NCBI GenBank assembly: GCA_025358055.1
Contig: JANYKV010000078.1
Coordinates: 1 to 58,544, forward strand
From: Gemmatimonadota bacterium
GTDB taxonomy: Bacteria > Gemmatimonadota > Gemmatimonadetes > Gemmatimonadales > GWC2-71-9
Reading direction: 5' to 3'
Length of the DNA: 58,544 nucleotides
A program made the position numbers and the translations under genes. Every line of letters starts with the position of its first letter. Position 1 is the stretch's first letter. Shown here in pieces: positions 36,979 to 45,969 of the stretch. Below the pieces are notes generated by a model, which worked only from the letters and a program-made list of their open reading frames with translations, made no database searches and was not told the DNA's origin.

Positions 36979-37512
36979 GTGAGACACTGCCTCCCGAGCT
37001 GCTTCCATCGGATCACCGTCCTTACGCTCATGATGGGACCCCTTGGGACTGGGTGCCAAGCTGCACCCGCCCGCCCTCGAGCAGTGGTGGTCAGGGACAG
37101 CATTGTCGTCGAGACCGTAAAGGGTATCGACGCCACCCGTCGCCAGGACATTGAGGCCTACATGGCCCAGATCCCGGACAGCCTGACCATTCAGACCGAA
37201 GCCGGCGAAAGGATCAGCCGGGCCCAACAACGCTCCAACGCGCTCCGCGATTGGAGCATCGTCCCCGCAACCCAGCGTATCGTGAGCGTCATCGACAGTG
37301 TCCAGTTGGTTGGGGACAGTGCCATCGTGTTCCGGTGGCAATATTGGGAGCGTTTGATCCTCGAGCGCGACGGCCGAACTCGGGACACGGTTATCACCAC
37401 CCAGTTACATCGCGAGATCTGGCGCTCAACCTCGAAGGGCTGGCGTGCCTTTCGTGAAGAGGAACTCGGCGGCCTGATCTTCGTGAACGGGGCGCGGTAC
37501 CGCCCACAATAG
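36979..37512 (+). CDS. NTF2/SnoaL-like lipoprotein
   Basis: 177 residues from GTG 36979. The lipobox is LGTGC (Cys about 26). The remainder has the helix-beta layout of a DUF4440/SnoaL-type fold: VKGIDATRRQDIEAYMAQIP, IVSVIDSVQLVGDSAIVF and HREIWRSTSKGWRAFREEE, ending in a short tail. A small exported protein of unknown role. Confidence 0.65.
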   Translation: MRHCLPSCFHRITVLTLMMGPLGTGCQAAPARPRAVVVRDSIVVETVKGIDATRRQDIEAYMAQIPDSLTIQTEAGERISRAQQRSNALRDWSIVPATQRIVSVIDSVQLVGDSAIVFRWQYWERLILERDGRTRDTVITTQLHREIWRSTSKGWRAFREEELGGLIFVNGARYRPQ

Positions 37513-37693
37513 AACCCCGACGTCACAGCGCTGCCGGAATCGAAGCAGAACGTGCCTCTGACCGGCCCGGGGCAGCTGCGCAAACTTTGCTGCCGGGCTG
37601 AGCACGCGGAAACGATGCTGGTAAAGCTCAGGCTTGCCGAGGCGCGGCGTGCCTTGCAGCTTATGCTGGACGTCTGGTTGCTTCGGAGGCCTA

Positions 37694-38290
37694 TTGCCAG
37701 CAAAAGCGGTATACCTGCTTGCCATCCCAGGGTTCGCGGATTGGGAGCCGGCGCACGCGTTGGCTGAGCTTCGCCGTCACGGTCAATATCGAGTTGAGGT
37801 CGTCGGGCTTTCGATCGGGCCCGTACAATCCATGGGAGGGCTTACGGTGCAGCCGACATGCGCCTTGCCGTCTATCGACCCGACCGACGTCGCCGTCTTC
37901 ATCTTGCCCGGTGGCGACCGGTGGGAACAGCAGCCATTGGAGGCTGAATTGGTCGGTGCTCTTACCCGTCTGGATCAGGCCGGAGTGCCAATCGCGGCGA
38001 TCTGCGCGGCAACCACCGCTGTCGTGCGAGCTGGACTGCTGCGCGGACGGAAACACACTAGCAATGGACTCACCTACTTGCGCCAACAGGTACCCGAGTA
38101 TGCGGAGAGCGCGAGCTACGTCAGCGCCCCAGCGGTCCGCGATCGCGGATTGATCACCGCGTCTGGACTCGCGGACGTCGAGTTCGCCCGCGAGATCATG
38201 ACCGAACTAGGGGTGCTCAGCGAGAGCGGCCGGGAGTTGTGGGCCGGAATGTTCCGAAGTGGACGCCTGCCACCGGGGCAGCTGAGCTAA
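37694..38290 (+). CDS. DJ-1/PfpI-family protein
   Basis: 198 residues. A TTG start at 37694, with GGAGG four bases upstream, gives the family beginning PAKAVYLLAIPGFADWE; a longer in-frame start has no such match. The class I glutamine amidotransferase-like fold has the nucleophile elbow AICAATT with Cys in place and a conserved glutamate in DWEPAH. It could be a protease-like, chaperone or glyoxalase-like member; sequence cannot decide. Confidence 0.85.
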   Translation: MPAKAVYLLAIPGFADWEPAHALAELRRHGQYRVEVVGLSIGPVQSMGGLTVQPTCALPSIDPTDVAVFILPGGDRWEQQPLEAELVGALTRLDQAGVPIAAICAATTAVVRAGLLRGRKHTSNGLTYLRQQVPEYAESASYVSAPAVRDRGLITASGLADVEFAREIMTELGVLSESGRELWAGMFRSGRLPPGQLS

Positions 38291-38455
38291 CGCCTTGAGC
38301 GGACGACACAGCCGACCGTCCGTGTTATCCCTGGCCGCCAGCGAAGATGCTCAGCCGTCGAACCCGTGCTGGGACCTGAAGGCTACGAGGGCGCATGACG
38401 GACGGCCCAGCAGGTCAAACCACCATCTGTTCGGCGGCCCTTCCGGGGGAATCTC

Positions 38456-38557
38456 GTGTCGCTTCGCGCTCTCACCATGTGGTTCGCTCTGCTGGTTCTC
38501 GCCCTGGCCAATGGGGGAGTGCGCACGGCGGCCCTCATCCCGCTCATCGGATTCTAA
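38456..38557 (+). pseudogene. Remnant: N-terminus of a small multi-pass membrane protein
   Basis: GTG 38456 follows a GGGGGA site and reads SLRALTMWFALLVLALANGG, then VRTAALIPLIGF and a stop at 38555. The NGGVR...PLIG pattern is the first membrane segment of a small bacterial membrane-protein family whose members are normally over 100 residues. After the stop the frame continues AGHA, as family members do (G-x-x-AGH), and then similarity ends. It looks like a truncated, nonsense-stopped copy. Family recall is from memory. Confidence 0.5.
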
Positions 38558-38607
38558 GCAGGCCACGCAGCGCTGCCCGGATCCGACATTCAGCATGGAG
38601 TCCGACC

Positions 38608-40467
38608 GTGAACGCTCGTCTCAGGACCGTTGTGATGGCACTGACCCTCGTCGATGTCTCCCTCGCCGGAGCCCAGGCTGGGCCTCACAGAATCGTTCTC
38701 AGCCGCCTCGGGCCGACACTGACCGGCGTGTTCGTTGCGCGCGCGGATGGGTCCGAGGAGCGTCCTCTCGTCGAGTCCATGGGACTCGCGTACAATCCGG
38801 CCTGGTCGCCGGATGGTCAGTGGATAGTGTTTACCTCCGAGCGGGCTGGTTCGGCAGACCTCTATCGGGTGAAGCCGGACGGGACCAGTCTTGAACGGCT
38901 CACCGAGCACCCAGCCTATGAAGATCAGGCGGCCTTCTCTCCGGACGGCAAGCAGCTGGTCTTTGTCACTACACGCGCCGACGGAACGGCCGATCTCTGG
39001 ACCCTCGACCTACGCACCCGGAAAGCGAAGCCGCTGACCTCCGGCCCGGGCGGCGATTTCCGCCCCTCCTGGTCTCCGGATGGAAAGTGGATCGCCTTCT
39101 CGTCGGACCGCGGCAGCACACTGCAGCGGGCGAAAGGCCGTTGGGAGCACCTGCAGGTGACCGACGTCTATCTCATTCGACCAGACGGCTCGGAGCTCAA
39201 ACGAATTACCGAGCATGGAAACTTCTGCGGCAGTCCGAGGTGGTCTCGCGATAGCCGACGGGTCATCGCGTACTGTATGTCTGCGGAAGAAACCTGGGCC
39301 TATCGCGGCCGCCCGGCGCGACCGGGGCTCCCCACCGATGGGCCCACAACGGAAGGGGAAACACGCCTGGTGTCGTTCGACGTGATCACCGGTGCCGTCG
39401 ACCCCGTCTCGTCGGGGCCGGGCGTGAAGGCATTTCCCGCGTTCCTGCTCTCCGGCGAGGTGGCCTACGTCAGGATGGACCCTCACGTGAAAGGCATCTT
39501 CTACGGTGATGGCAAGCCGGGGCCGGCGGGAGCCGTGGGTTCTCCCTCGTGGTCCCCCGACGGTGGCAGCGTCGTCTATCATCGAGTCCTCTCCAGCGAA
39601 ACTCCGGACTGGCAGAAGACGTTCAGCCGCGACGACCGCTATGAGCTGCTCCTCAGTCACTGGTTGCCAGCATTCGATCCGACGGGTGAGCGCTTCGTCG
39701 CCACCCAAGCGGCTACCGGTGATCTCGTGGTCATCGAGACTGGCACCAAGATCGCCCGCTCGATTTTTCACGACGAGGGCAGGACGGCCGTTGCGGCCCA
39801 GTGGTCAGGTAACGGAGAGACCATCGTTTTTGGAGTGGGGATGTTTTTTTCGGGAGCAACGCAGGGCGCTCAAGTCGCAATGATAAAGCCGGATGGCTCC
39901 GGTTTCCGTCCGCTGACATCGGGACTGAACAACAACGGGTTTCCCTCCCTATCCCCTGACGGCGGGCGATTCGTGTACCGGACCAGGGGGCCGGAGGGTT
40001 CTGGCCTGCGCATCAGGAATTTCCTTGACAACGCCGTCGACACCCTGACGAAGGACTACGACAATTTCCCGCTCTGGTCGCCGCGCGGCGACTTGATTGC
40101 TTTCGTGCGTAGGGTGGCAACCGATTTTGCGGTCTTCACGATTCACCCCGATGGCAAAGACCTTCGACGCCTGACGCACTCACCCGGCACCGAGGGGCAT
40201 CTTGCGTGGTCGTCCGATGGGAAGTGGATCCTGTTCTCCAGCAGCCGCATGGGATTCAAGGACGAAGTACTGTACACGGACAGCCCGCAGCCCTATGGCG
40301 AAATCTTTGCGATGCGGTACGACGGCGCGCAAGTACATCAATTGACCGACAACCAGTGGGAAGACGGGACGCCGGCGTGGCAACCGAGTCCCCGCCCCAG
40401 GCCCAGAGATCGCTCTCCGAACCTCGGGGACGAAGAGAATGGAAGCAACCACCGAAAGGAGCCCTGA
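38608..40467 (+). CDS. Secreted TolB-like beta-propeller protein
   Basis: 619 residues from GTG 38608 (GGAG upstream; a signal peptide with MALTLVDVSLAGAQA). Many WD40-like PD40 repeats are seen: PAWSPDGQWIVFTSE, AAFSPDGKQLVFVTT, PSWSPDGKWIAFSSD and later LAWSSDGKWILFSSS. No peptidase domain follows, so it is a free propeller, possibly a binding or periplasmic scaffold protein. The stop overlaps the VOC start (TGATG). Confidence 0.88.
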   Translation: MNARLRTVVMALTLVDVSLAGAQAGPHRIVLSRLGPTLTGVFVARADGSEERPLVESMGLAYNPAWSPDGQWIVFTSERAGSADLYRVKPDGTSLERLTEHPAYEDQAAFSPDGKQLVFVTTRADGTADLWTLDLRTRKAKPLTSGPGGDFRPSWSPDGKWIAFSSDRGSTLQRAKGRWEHLQVTDVYLIRPDGSELKRITEHGNFCGSPRWSRDSRRVIAYCMSAEETWAYRGRPARPGLPTDGPTTEGETRLVSFDVITGAVDPVSSGPGVKAFPAFLLSGEVAYVRMDPHVKGIFYGDGKPGPAGAVGSPSWSPDGGSVVYHRVLSSETPDWQKTFSRDDRYELLLSHWLPAFDPTGERFVATQAATGDLVVIETGTKIARSIFHDEGRTAVAAQWSGNGETIVFGVGMFFSGATQGAQVAMIKPDGSGFRPLTSGLNNNGFPSLSPDGGRFVYRTRGPEGSGLRIRNFLDNAVDTLTKDYDNFPLWSPRGDLIAFVRRVATDFAVFTIHPDGKDLRRLTHSPGTEGHLAWSSDGKWILFSSSRMGFKDEVLYTDSPQPYGEIFAMRYDGAQVHQLTDNQWEDGTPAWQPSPRPRPRDRSPNLGDEENGSNHRKEP

Positions 40468-40838
40468 TGCCCCCGACCCTGTCGAACGGCAAGGTATGTT
40501 ACCTCGAGATCCCTGCAGTCAGTATCCAGCGGTCTGCCAACTTCTATCGGGAGGTTTTCGGCTGGCGGATCAGGCAGCGGAGAAATGGCCACACTGCGTT
40601 CGACGACACGACCGGCGAGGTGAGCGGCACCTGGGTACTCGGCCGGCCTCCGCAGGACCAACCCGGCCTGCTGTTCTACATCATGGTTGATAGCGTCGCC
40701 GCCACCATCGATGCGGTCATTACCAACGGAGGCGCACTCGTACAACCGATCGGCGCGGATGCACCGGAGGTGACCGCGAGGTTCCGCGATCCCGCTGGCA
40801 ACGTGATTGGCCTCTACCAGCAACCCAGCGACGGATAA
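40467..40838 (+). CDS. VOC/glyoxalase-superfamily protein
   Basis: 123 residues with one VOC unit: KVCYLEIPAVSIQRSANFYR at the start, then VFGWRIRQR and the C-terminal RFRDPAGNVIGLYQQ. A metal-ligand Glu/His set is only partly seen (YLEIP, with Gly/Asn later). It probably is a dioxygenase, resistance or binding protein; unassigned. It starts in a TGATG overlap with the propeller gene and has AAGGAG upstream. Confidence 0.85.
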   Translation: MPPTLSNGKVCYLEIPAVSIQRSANFYREVFGWRIRQRRNGHTAFDDTTGEVSGTWVLGRPPQDQPGLLFYIMVDSVAATIDAVITNGGALVQPIGADAPEVTARFRDPAGNVIGLYQQPSDG

Positions 40839-40846
40839 CGCCTCGC

Positions 40847-41011
40847 AACAGTGACACCCAACTCCTCGACCTTGATCATGCCGTGGTGACGGCCGTGTGG
40901 GATGTGACTTTGGTGGATACCGCTGGAGTGAACGGAACCTGGCGGGGGCCCTTGACTGTAGTCACGGAGCGGCGGGGCCCGCGATGGGTCATTCGGATGT
41001 ACCGAGAGTGA
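40847..41011 (+). pseudogene. Remnant: C-terminal third of an NTF2/SnoaL-like protein
   Basis: An open stretch of 54 codons without a usable start reads LDHAVVTAVWDVTLVDTAGV, then GTWRGPLTVVTERRGPRW and VIRMYRE before TGA at 41009. This is the typical last beta-sheet segment of a SnoaL-like domain. No N-terminal part is found, because the VOC gene ends 9 bp before it. The 5' part was therefore lost. Confidence 0.6.
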
Positions 41012-41062
41012 CGGAAGCGTTCGCTGAATTCTGGTAGGCTGACCGATACACACCCAGGGAGC

Positions 41063-41884
41063 ATGGAGATGGAATACCCGGCCTACGCGCTCGGTCATTC
41101 AGATCGGGAGTTGGAACGCCTGAGTGCCCAAGAACGCCTCATCGGCCCAGTCACGCGACAGTTCTTCCGCGAAGCCGGGATCGGCCCGGGCATGCGCGTG
41201 CTCGATGTCGGCAGCGGGGCCGGCGACGTGGCGTTCCTGGCAGCTGACCTGGTCGGCGAAACTGGCGAGGTGATCGGCACGGACACGGCCGCAGCGGCGG
41301 TTGGGGCAGCGACCAAAAGGGCCGAGGCCAAAGGATTGCCCAACGTGTCTTTCCGCGAAGGCAATCCCGCGGAGATGGCGTTTGACCGGCCCTTTGACGC
41401 CGTCGTCGGGAGGTACGTCCTGGTATTTCAAGCGGACATGGCGGCGATGGTACACCAGCTTGCGCAACAGCTGCGACCGGGTGGCGCGATGGTCTTCCAC
41501 GAGCCTGATCTGACCAGTGTGCGATCGCGTCCGCCGGCGCCGACCTACGACTGCTGCTGCCAATGGATTGCGAAGACTTTTCGCCTGGTCGGCACCGAAG
41601 CGGACATGACCCATCGGCTGCACCAGGCGTTCGTCGGTGCGGGTCTGCCGGCGCCGTCGATGCGAATGCATACCTTCATAGGAGGCGGCGCGGAGTGTAT
41701 GGATTGGCTGCAAGCAATCGCCGATATGGCGGCCAGCCTAGTGCCAACAATGGAACGGCTGGGTGTGGTGACGGCCGCTGAGATTGAGATTGCCACCTTG
41801 GCCGAGCGAATGCGACGGGAGGTGAACTCGATCGGCGGCGTCATCATCGGCCGCTCGGAAATCGGGGCGTGGGCTCACATCTGA
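41063..41884 (+). CDS. Class I SAM-dependent methyltransferase
   Basis: 273 residues. Motif I is seen as VLDVGSGAGDVAFLAADLVG, followed by the acidic end of strand 2 (VIGTDTAAAAV), PFDAVVGRYVLVFQ and LRPGGAMVFHEP. A GGGAG site lies before the ATG at 41063. The substrate is unknown; it resembles small-molecule or UbiE-like methyltransferases. The Cys-rich stretch YDCCCQW is odd. Confidence 0.88.
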   Translation: MEMEYPAYALGHSDRELERLSAQERLIGPVTRQFFREAGIGPGMRVLDVGSGAGDVAFLAADLVGETGEVIGTDTAAAAVGAATKRAEAKGLPNVSFREGNPAEMAFDRPFDAVVGRYVLVFQADMAAMVHQLAQQLRPGGAMVFHEPDLTSVRSRPPAPTYDCCCQWIAKTFRLVGTEADMTHRLHQAFVGAGLPAPSMRMHTFIGGGAECMDWLQAIADMAASLVPTMERLGVVTAAEIEIATLAERMRREVNSIGGVIIGRSEIGAWAHI

Positions 41885-42010
41885 CCGCAACGTGACGGCG
41901 CTTGAACCACGATTCGGACCAGCTGCGAACCGCGAGCAGTCCGACCCCATCGGGCCGCGCATAGGTTTCCCAGGGAGCCAGTATATCGCATGCCGCCAGG
42001 AGGAGATGCC

Positions 42011-42297
42011 GTGGAAACCAAGGTCGATCGCCGCACCGTCGATTTGTCCGGGTACCCTGATTTAGTGGTGATCTATTTGGGCATGCGGGTCAACAGGCTC
42101 ACAGGTCTACGTACTTTATGCGTGGTGGTATGGAAGCGGTCGACGATGATATGGTGAAGGCGACGGACTTCTTGTGCTTCGCCCCCGCGCGTCTGGCCCG
42201 AGGAGCAATGTTTTCAGCCCGAGTCCGCGCGAATCGGAGCGGCGGGGAAAGCGCCGTTGCCCCGGTATCCGAATCTGAGTTGTATGATGAACGGTAG
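42011..42297 (+). pseudogene. DUF4188 / monooxygenase family gene with internal deletion and frame change
   Basis: GTG 42011, with AGGAGGAG upstream, encodes ETKVDRRTVDLSGYPDLVVI then YLGMRVNRLTGLRTL, the start of a monooxygenase-like (DUF4188) protein. From 42112 a different frame encodes YFMRGGMEAVDDDM, then FLCFAPARLARGAMFSARVR, and ends at TAG 42297. This is the C-terminus of the same family. The middle, about 85 codons by family length, is missing and the frame changes near 42108-42114. The joined halves read as one damaged gene. Confidence 0.75.
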
Positions 42298-43081
42298 GAT
42301 GCGCCGTCCCAACTATGGCCTCGATGCCCCGTCTGTCGTCCGCAACCTCTTGCTGGTTGGAAGCCTCGGACTAGTCATCGCAGCGGGAGTTCGCCTCCGT
42401 TGGCTTCCCGCCGAGGCTCGCTGGACACCGAGCGCGACAATCGGAATCCGGTTGCCGCTGTTCTCCTTTGGACTAGGCCCGGGTATCGCCCTCACCCTCA
42501 TGGGCCTGTTCATGATCTGGAGCAGCCGGGTGGGCAAGGTGCGTCGGCGCGAACAGCTATTGGCGGAGATACCTTGGAGCGGTGATGAGCAGGTCCTCGA
42601 CGTTGGGTGTGGGCGGGGACTCTTGTTGATCGGCGCGGCAAAACGACTGACGACGGGGCGCGCGACGGGGGTCGATATCTGGCGGGCACAGGACCTGTCC
42701 AATAATCGGCCGGACGCCACCCTCGCGAATGCCATGGCGGAGGGCGTGGCGGCTCACGTCCGAGTCGACACAGCGGACATGCGTCAACTTCCCTTCCCGT
42801 CCGATAGCTTCGACGTCGTGCTGTCGTCCGCCGCAATTCACAACCTCGATGAAGCGGCGGACCGCGATCGCGCCATCCAAGAAATCGCCCGGGTCCTCAA
42901 ACCAGGCGGATTCTGCCTCGTCGACGACATCCGGCACTTCCGACAGTACCGCGACATCTTTGCACTAGAAGGCTGCCCGTTGGTTCGCCGCCTGGACAAC
43001 CAAGTGGCCAGCCTATTCTGGACGATCGTCACCTTCGGGTCACTTCATCCCGGGACTCTGCTGGTTCGGAAGGTGAGCTAG
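42284..43081 (+). CDS. Membrane-anchored SAM-dependent methyltransferase
   Basis: About 265 residues. Two hydrophobic segments (NLLLVGSLGLVIAAGVRL and FGLGPGIALTLMGLFMIW) precede a class I methyltransferase domain with VLDVGCGRGLLLIGAA, GVDIW, SFDVVLSSAAIHNLDEA and LKPGGFCLVDD. The start is unclear: ATG 42284, 42287 or 42299 are possible, all at the 3' end of the DUF4188 remnant. The substrate is unknown; a lipid or quinone is conceivable given the membrane helices. Confidence 0.85.
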   Translation: MMNGRMRRPNYGLDAPSVVRNLLLVGSLGLVIAAGVRLRWLPAEARWTPSATIGIRLPLFSFGLGPGIALTLMGLFMIWSSRVGKVRRREQLLAEIPWSGDEQVLDVGCGRGLLLIGAAKRLTTGRATGVDIWRAQDLSNNRPDATLANAMAEGVAAHVRVDTADMRQLPFPSDSFDVVLSSAAIHNLDEAADRDRAIQEIARVLKPGGFCLVDDIRHFRQYRDIFALEGCPLVRRLDNQVASLFWTIVTFGSLHPGTLLVRKVS

Positions 43082-43082
43082 G

Positions 43083-43937
43083 GTGCGGCAGCTCCGGATC
43101 GGTGCGTGGACCCCTTCGCCCCAATTGCATTGGGGTGTCGTCTTGGCGTGCGTATTGGTCGGTCGACCGGCGCCAAGCCAAGGCCAATCCGTGCTGACCG
43201 GCGTCGTGCGGGTCGATTCCCTGAAGACGCCGCTCGCCGGTGCGGACGTGCTTCTCACCAGTCTCCGACTGAAAGCGACCACGGATCGGTTGGGTCGGTT
43301 TTCCATCGATCGCATTCCGGCCGGAGTCCACGACATCATCGTCCGACACATCGGTCACCAGCCCCTCAGTGTCTCCGGCGAATTCAATGGCCATGACACG
43401 CTGACGGTCGAGTTCTCCGTGGCAATCGAGTCGCAGCGCCTCGCTCCCATCACCGTAACCGCCCCGGCCGAGAAGGTTCTGAGCGGCAAGATGGAAGAAT
43501 TCGAGCGGCGACGGAAAATGGGATTTGGCCATTTCGTCACCCGCGCCGATCTCCAGAAACTGGAAAACTACCAACTCACCAACGTCCTAAGGCGCGGTGG
43601 CAACATACGCTTCATGACTCGGCCCTCGCGCTGCGGTGGCGGTTTCGCGGCGGCGTCCGGTCGCTCGGAGGGCAGAGCACCGGCGAGCCTCTGCTCCACC
43701 GTCGGCTACCCCGATGCGTGTTACATGGCGGTGATCGTCGATGGCACCCTCCTCTGGGCTACGGGGCAACCCGATCCGCCCAATATCGACGATTACCGAG
43801 TTGATCGCGTTCAAGGGATCGAGGTGTACCGTGGCTCCAGTGAGCTACCTGCAGAGTTCGGCGGCACTAATTTCGGATGTGGCGCGGTCGTCATCTGGAC
43901 GCGCACCGGCGAGAACGCCGCCCCTTCGAGACGCTGA
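43083..43937 (+). CDS. Secreted carboxypeptidase-regulatory plus TonB-plug-like protein, no barrel (copy 1)
   Basis: 284 residues from GTG 43083. After a signal peptide (GVVLACVLVGRPAPSQGQ) comes a beta-sandwich regulatory domain, VLTGVVRVDSLKTPLAGADV to about FSVAIESQRL. A linker with MEEFERRRKMGFGHFV follows, then a plug-like part with LTNVLRRGG, MAVIVDGTLL, IEVYRGSSELPAEF and FGCGAVVIWTR. The 500-residue barrel of TonB-dependent receptors is absent; a stop ends the gene. The sequence recurs at 46357. The role is unknown. Confidence 0.75.
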   Translation: MRQLRIGAWTPSPQLHWGVVLACVLVGRPAPSQGQSVLTGVVRVDSLKTPLAGADVLLTSLRLKATTDRLGRFSIDRIPAGVHDIIVRHIGHQPLSVSGEFNGHDTLTVEFSVAIESQRLAPITVTAPAEKVLSGKMEEFERRRKMGFGHFVTRADLQKLENYQLTNVLRRGGNIRFMTRPSRCGGGFAAASGRSEGRAPASLCSTVGYPDACYMAVIVDGTLLWATGQPDPPNIDDYRVDRVQGIEVYRGSSELPAEFGGTNFGCGAVVIWTRTGENAAPSRR

Positions 43938-44076
43938 TCCCTTGTGATCCAACCGAGAGGGTGAGACGGGCGGCTTCCTGGCGCGTCCCGGCTAGCCTTA
44001 CTAGAATGACCATGTTCCCATCTGCGGCACGCGGGTACCTCGAATCCTACGTCTCAATCGCCTGAGGGGCACGTGT

Positions 44077-44490
44077 ATGTCAAAATGGGCGCCGCAGCCG
44101 CAACCCAACACCATCGAGCCGGAAGTCCTCAAGCGCGTCGACCTCCCAAAACCGAGATCCGACACCAGCCGTTCGCCAGAACCAATTGACGTCGCCCTCG
44201 CGCGTTTGGCATCCCGAGCGAGTCCGCGCCTTCTCAAGATTCTTACCGCAATCGGTATCGGGCTGGGCATCACCCTTCCGCTTCTGACCAAACGTTGGCC
44301 TCTCGCGTCGCTGGGCGCCGCGATAGCATTTTTCGGTGCCTGGGGCCTCATCGAGCACTACTACGTCCGACCCCATTCACGGAGAGTTGCGATCGTCCAA
44401 AGCGTTGTCGCTGTTTTGGGGCTGCTCGCCGCGGCCATCGCGTCGCTCAGCCTGCTCTTCTGGCTCCTCGGCCCGGCGCCGATCCTGTGA
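44077..44490 (+). CDS. Small membrane protein, 137 residues
   Basis: Not recognised. A polar, Pro-rich N-terminus (MSKWAPQPQPNTIEPEVLKR) precedes three hydrophobic segments: ILTAIGIGLGITLPLL, LASLGAAIAFFGAWGLI and VVAVLGLLAAAIASLSLLFWLL. ATG 44077 is the first in-frame methionine; upstream the sequence is non-coding. It lies alone between the plug-like gene and the DUF1445 gene. Confidence 0.65.
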   Translation: MSKWAPQPQPNTIEPEVLKRVDLPKPRSDTSRSPEPIDVALARLASRASPRLLKILTAIGIGLGITLPLLTKRWPLASLGAAIAFFGAWGLIEHYYVRPHSRRVAIVQSVVAVLGLLAAAIASLSLLFWLLGPAPIL

Positions 44491-44567
44491 AGCGGGCATG
44501 GCACTGAACACGGGGCAACCTCGACCGGGCGAATTACCTTGCCTTTCCGTCGACTGAAAGCAGAACC

Positions 44568-45356
44568 ATGCCAATCGATCATCGACACCCTCGCGACATC
44601 CGAACGGACATCCGGGCCGGCCGGATCACCGGAGTGACCACTGGGCGGGGATCGGGATTCGTCCAAGCCAACCTCGCCGTGCTCCCAAAGGAGCAGGCAT
44701 ACGACTTCCTGCTCTTTTGCCAACGGAACCCACGACCTTGCCCGCTCCTCGAAGTGACCGACGCCGGCTCCGCCGACCCAGTCGGGATGGCCCCTGGCGC
44801 GGACCTACGCACCGACATCCCGCGATACCGGATTTATCGCGATGGCGCCCTCGCTGAAGAGGTGACCGATGTGACGCCGTATTGGCGCGACGACCTCGTG
44901 GCGTTCCTCCTCGGATGCTCGTTCACCTTCGAGTGGGCCCTCTTAGAGGCCGGCATTCCGCTTCGGCACATCAATCGGGGACAGAATGTCGCCATGTGGC
45001 GTACGTCGATCGAGTGTCGCCCGGCGGGTATCTTTCACGGTCCTATGGTGGTGTCCATGCGGCCGATCCCCGCTTCCATGGTGGCGGCTGCAGTGACGGC
45101 AAGCGCGCGCTTTCCCAGCGCCCACGGCGCACCGATCCACGTGGGCGACCCGGCCGCCATCGGCATCAAGGACATCACCCGGCCGGATTGGGGTGATGCA
45201 CAAGAGATGGAACGGGGCGACGTGCCCGTCTTCTGGGCCTGTGGCGTAACACCGCAGGCCGTGGCGCTCGCTTCGAAACCGGCATTCATGATCACGCATA
45301 GCCCGGGGCATATGTTCCTGACGGATATGCCGAACGCGGCGCTGGCCGCTCCCTAA
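44568..45356 (+). CDS. Putative hydro-lyase of the DUF1445/YcsI (D-glutamate cyclase) family
   Basis: 262 residues with the full family core: [40 protein letters not shown], then [20 protein letters not shown] and the C-terminal [13 protein letters not shown]. Vertebrate members are D-glutamate cyclases; bacterial members are mostly uncharacterised. A cytosolic enzyme. No neighbour supplies a pathway. Confidence 0.9.
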   Translation: MPIDHRHPRDIRTDIRAGRITGVTTGRGSGFVQANLAVLPKEQAYDFLLFCQRNPRPCPLLEVTDAGSADPVGMAPGADLRTDIPRYRIYRDGALAEEVTDVTPYWRDDLVAFLLGCSFTFEWALLEAGIPLRHINRGQNVAMWRTSIECRPAGIFHGPMVVSMRPIPASMVAAAVTASARFPSAHGAPIHVGDPAAIGIKDITRPDWGDAQEMERGDVPVFWACGVTPQAVALASKPAFMITHSPGHMFLTDMPNAALAAP

Positions 45357-45480
45357 GAAAGCGGCGCACCCGAAAACCCAGAGAGCGCCACTGGTGGCAT
45401 TAGGCTTCCAGGACCGATTGATCGTACCGCGGTGGCGGAGCGCGCCTTGTCCGATCCCAGTATTCCTTACCAGGGTGCCT

Positions 45481-45924
45481 ATGCAAGCCGATTCTCGAGT
45501 CACCGACATTGCCCGCGTCATCCAGCTCGCCGTCGCGCCGGTATTTCTCGTGTCCGGCGTTGGAGTGACCCTCACGGTCCTCACGAACCGGCTGTCACGC
45601 ATCATTGATCGAGCGCGGTACTTGGAGGCCCCGGCCGTTGCGTTGGGGCCTAACAAGACGGACGCCGAGGCCGAACTACGGACGCTGTCTCGCCGGGCGC
45701 AGTTGATCCACCGCGCGATAACCCTGTCGACCGCATGTGCGTTGTTGATTTGCGTCGTCATTGTCGCGTTGTTTGCGGGCGCACTCCTGTCGACGGACCT
45801 GTCGGCGCTCATCGTCATCCTCTTCATCATGGCCATGTGCGCGTTCATCGGGGCCTTGCTCAGCTTTTTACGCGAGATCTTTGTGGCAACTGCTAGCGTC
45901 CGCTTTGGCCCGGAGCACCGCTAA
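45481..45924 (+). CDS. DUF2721-family membrane protein
   Basis: 147 residues from ATG 45481 (MQADSRVTDIARVIQLAVAP). Helices are VFLVSGVGVTLTVLTN, ALLICVVIVALFAGALL and ALIVILFIMAMCAFIGALLS. The polar loop RLSRIIDRARYLE and the repeat TLSRRAQLIHRAI are typical of DUF2721. The role is unknown. An upstream in-frame start at 45394 has no ribosome-binding site. Confidence 0.8.
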   Translation: MQADSRVTDIARVIQLAVAPVFLVSGVGVTLTVLTNRLSRIIDRARYLEAPAVALGPNKTDAEAELRTLSRRAQLIHRAITLSTACALLICVVIVALFAGALLSTDLSALIVILFIMAMCAFIGALLSFLREIFVATASVRFGPEHR

Positions 45925-45969
45925 CCAGCTCCCGAGATCCTCTCTCGGGGCTGCCTCACCAGGGGCCAA

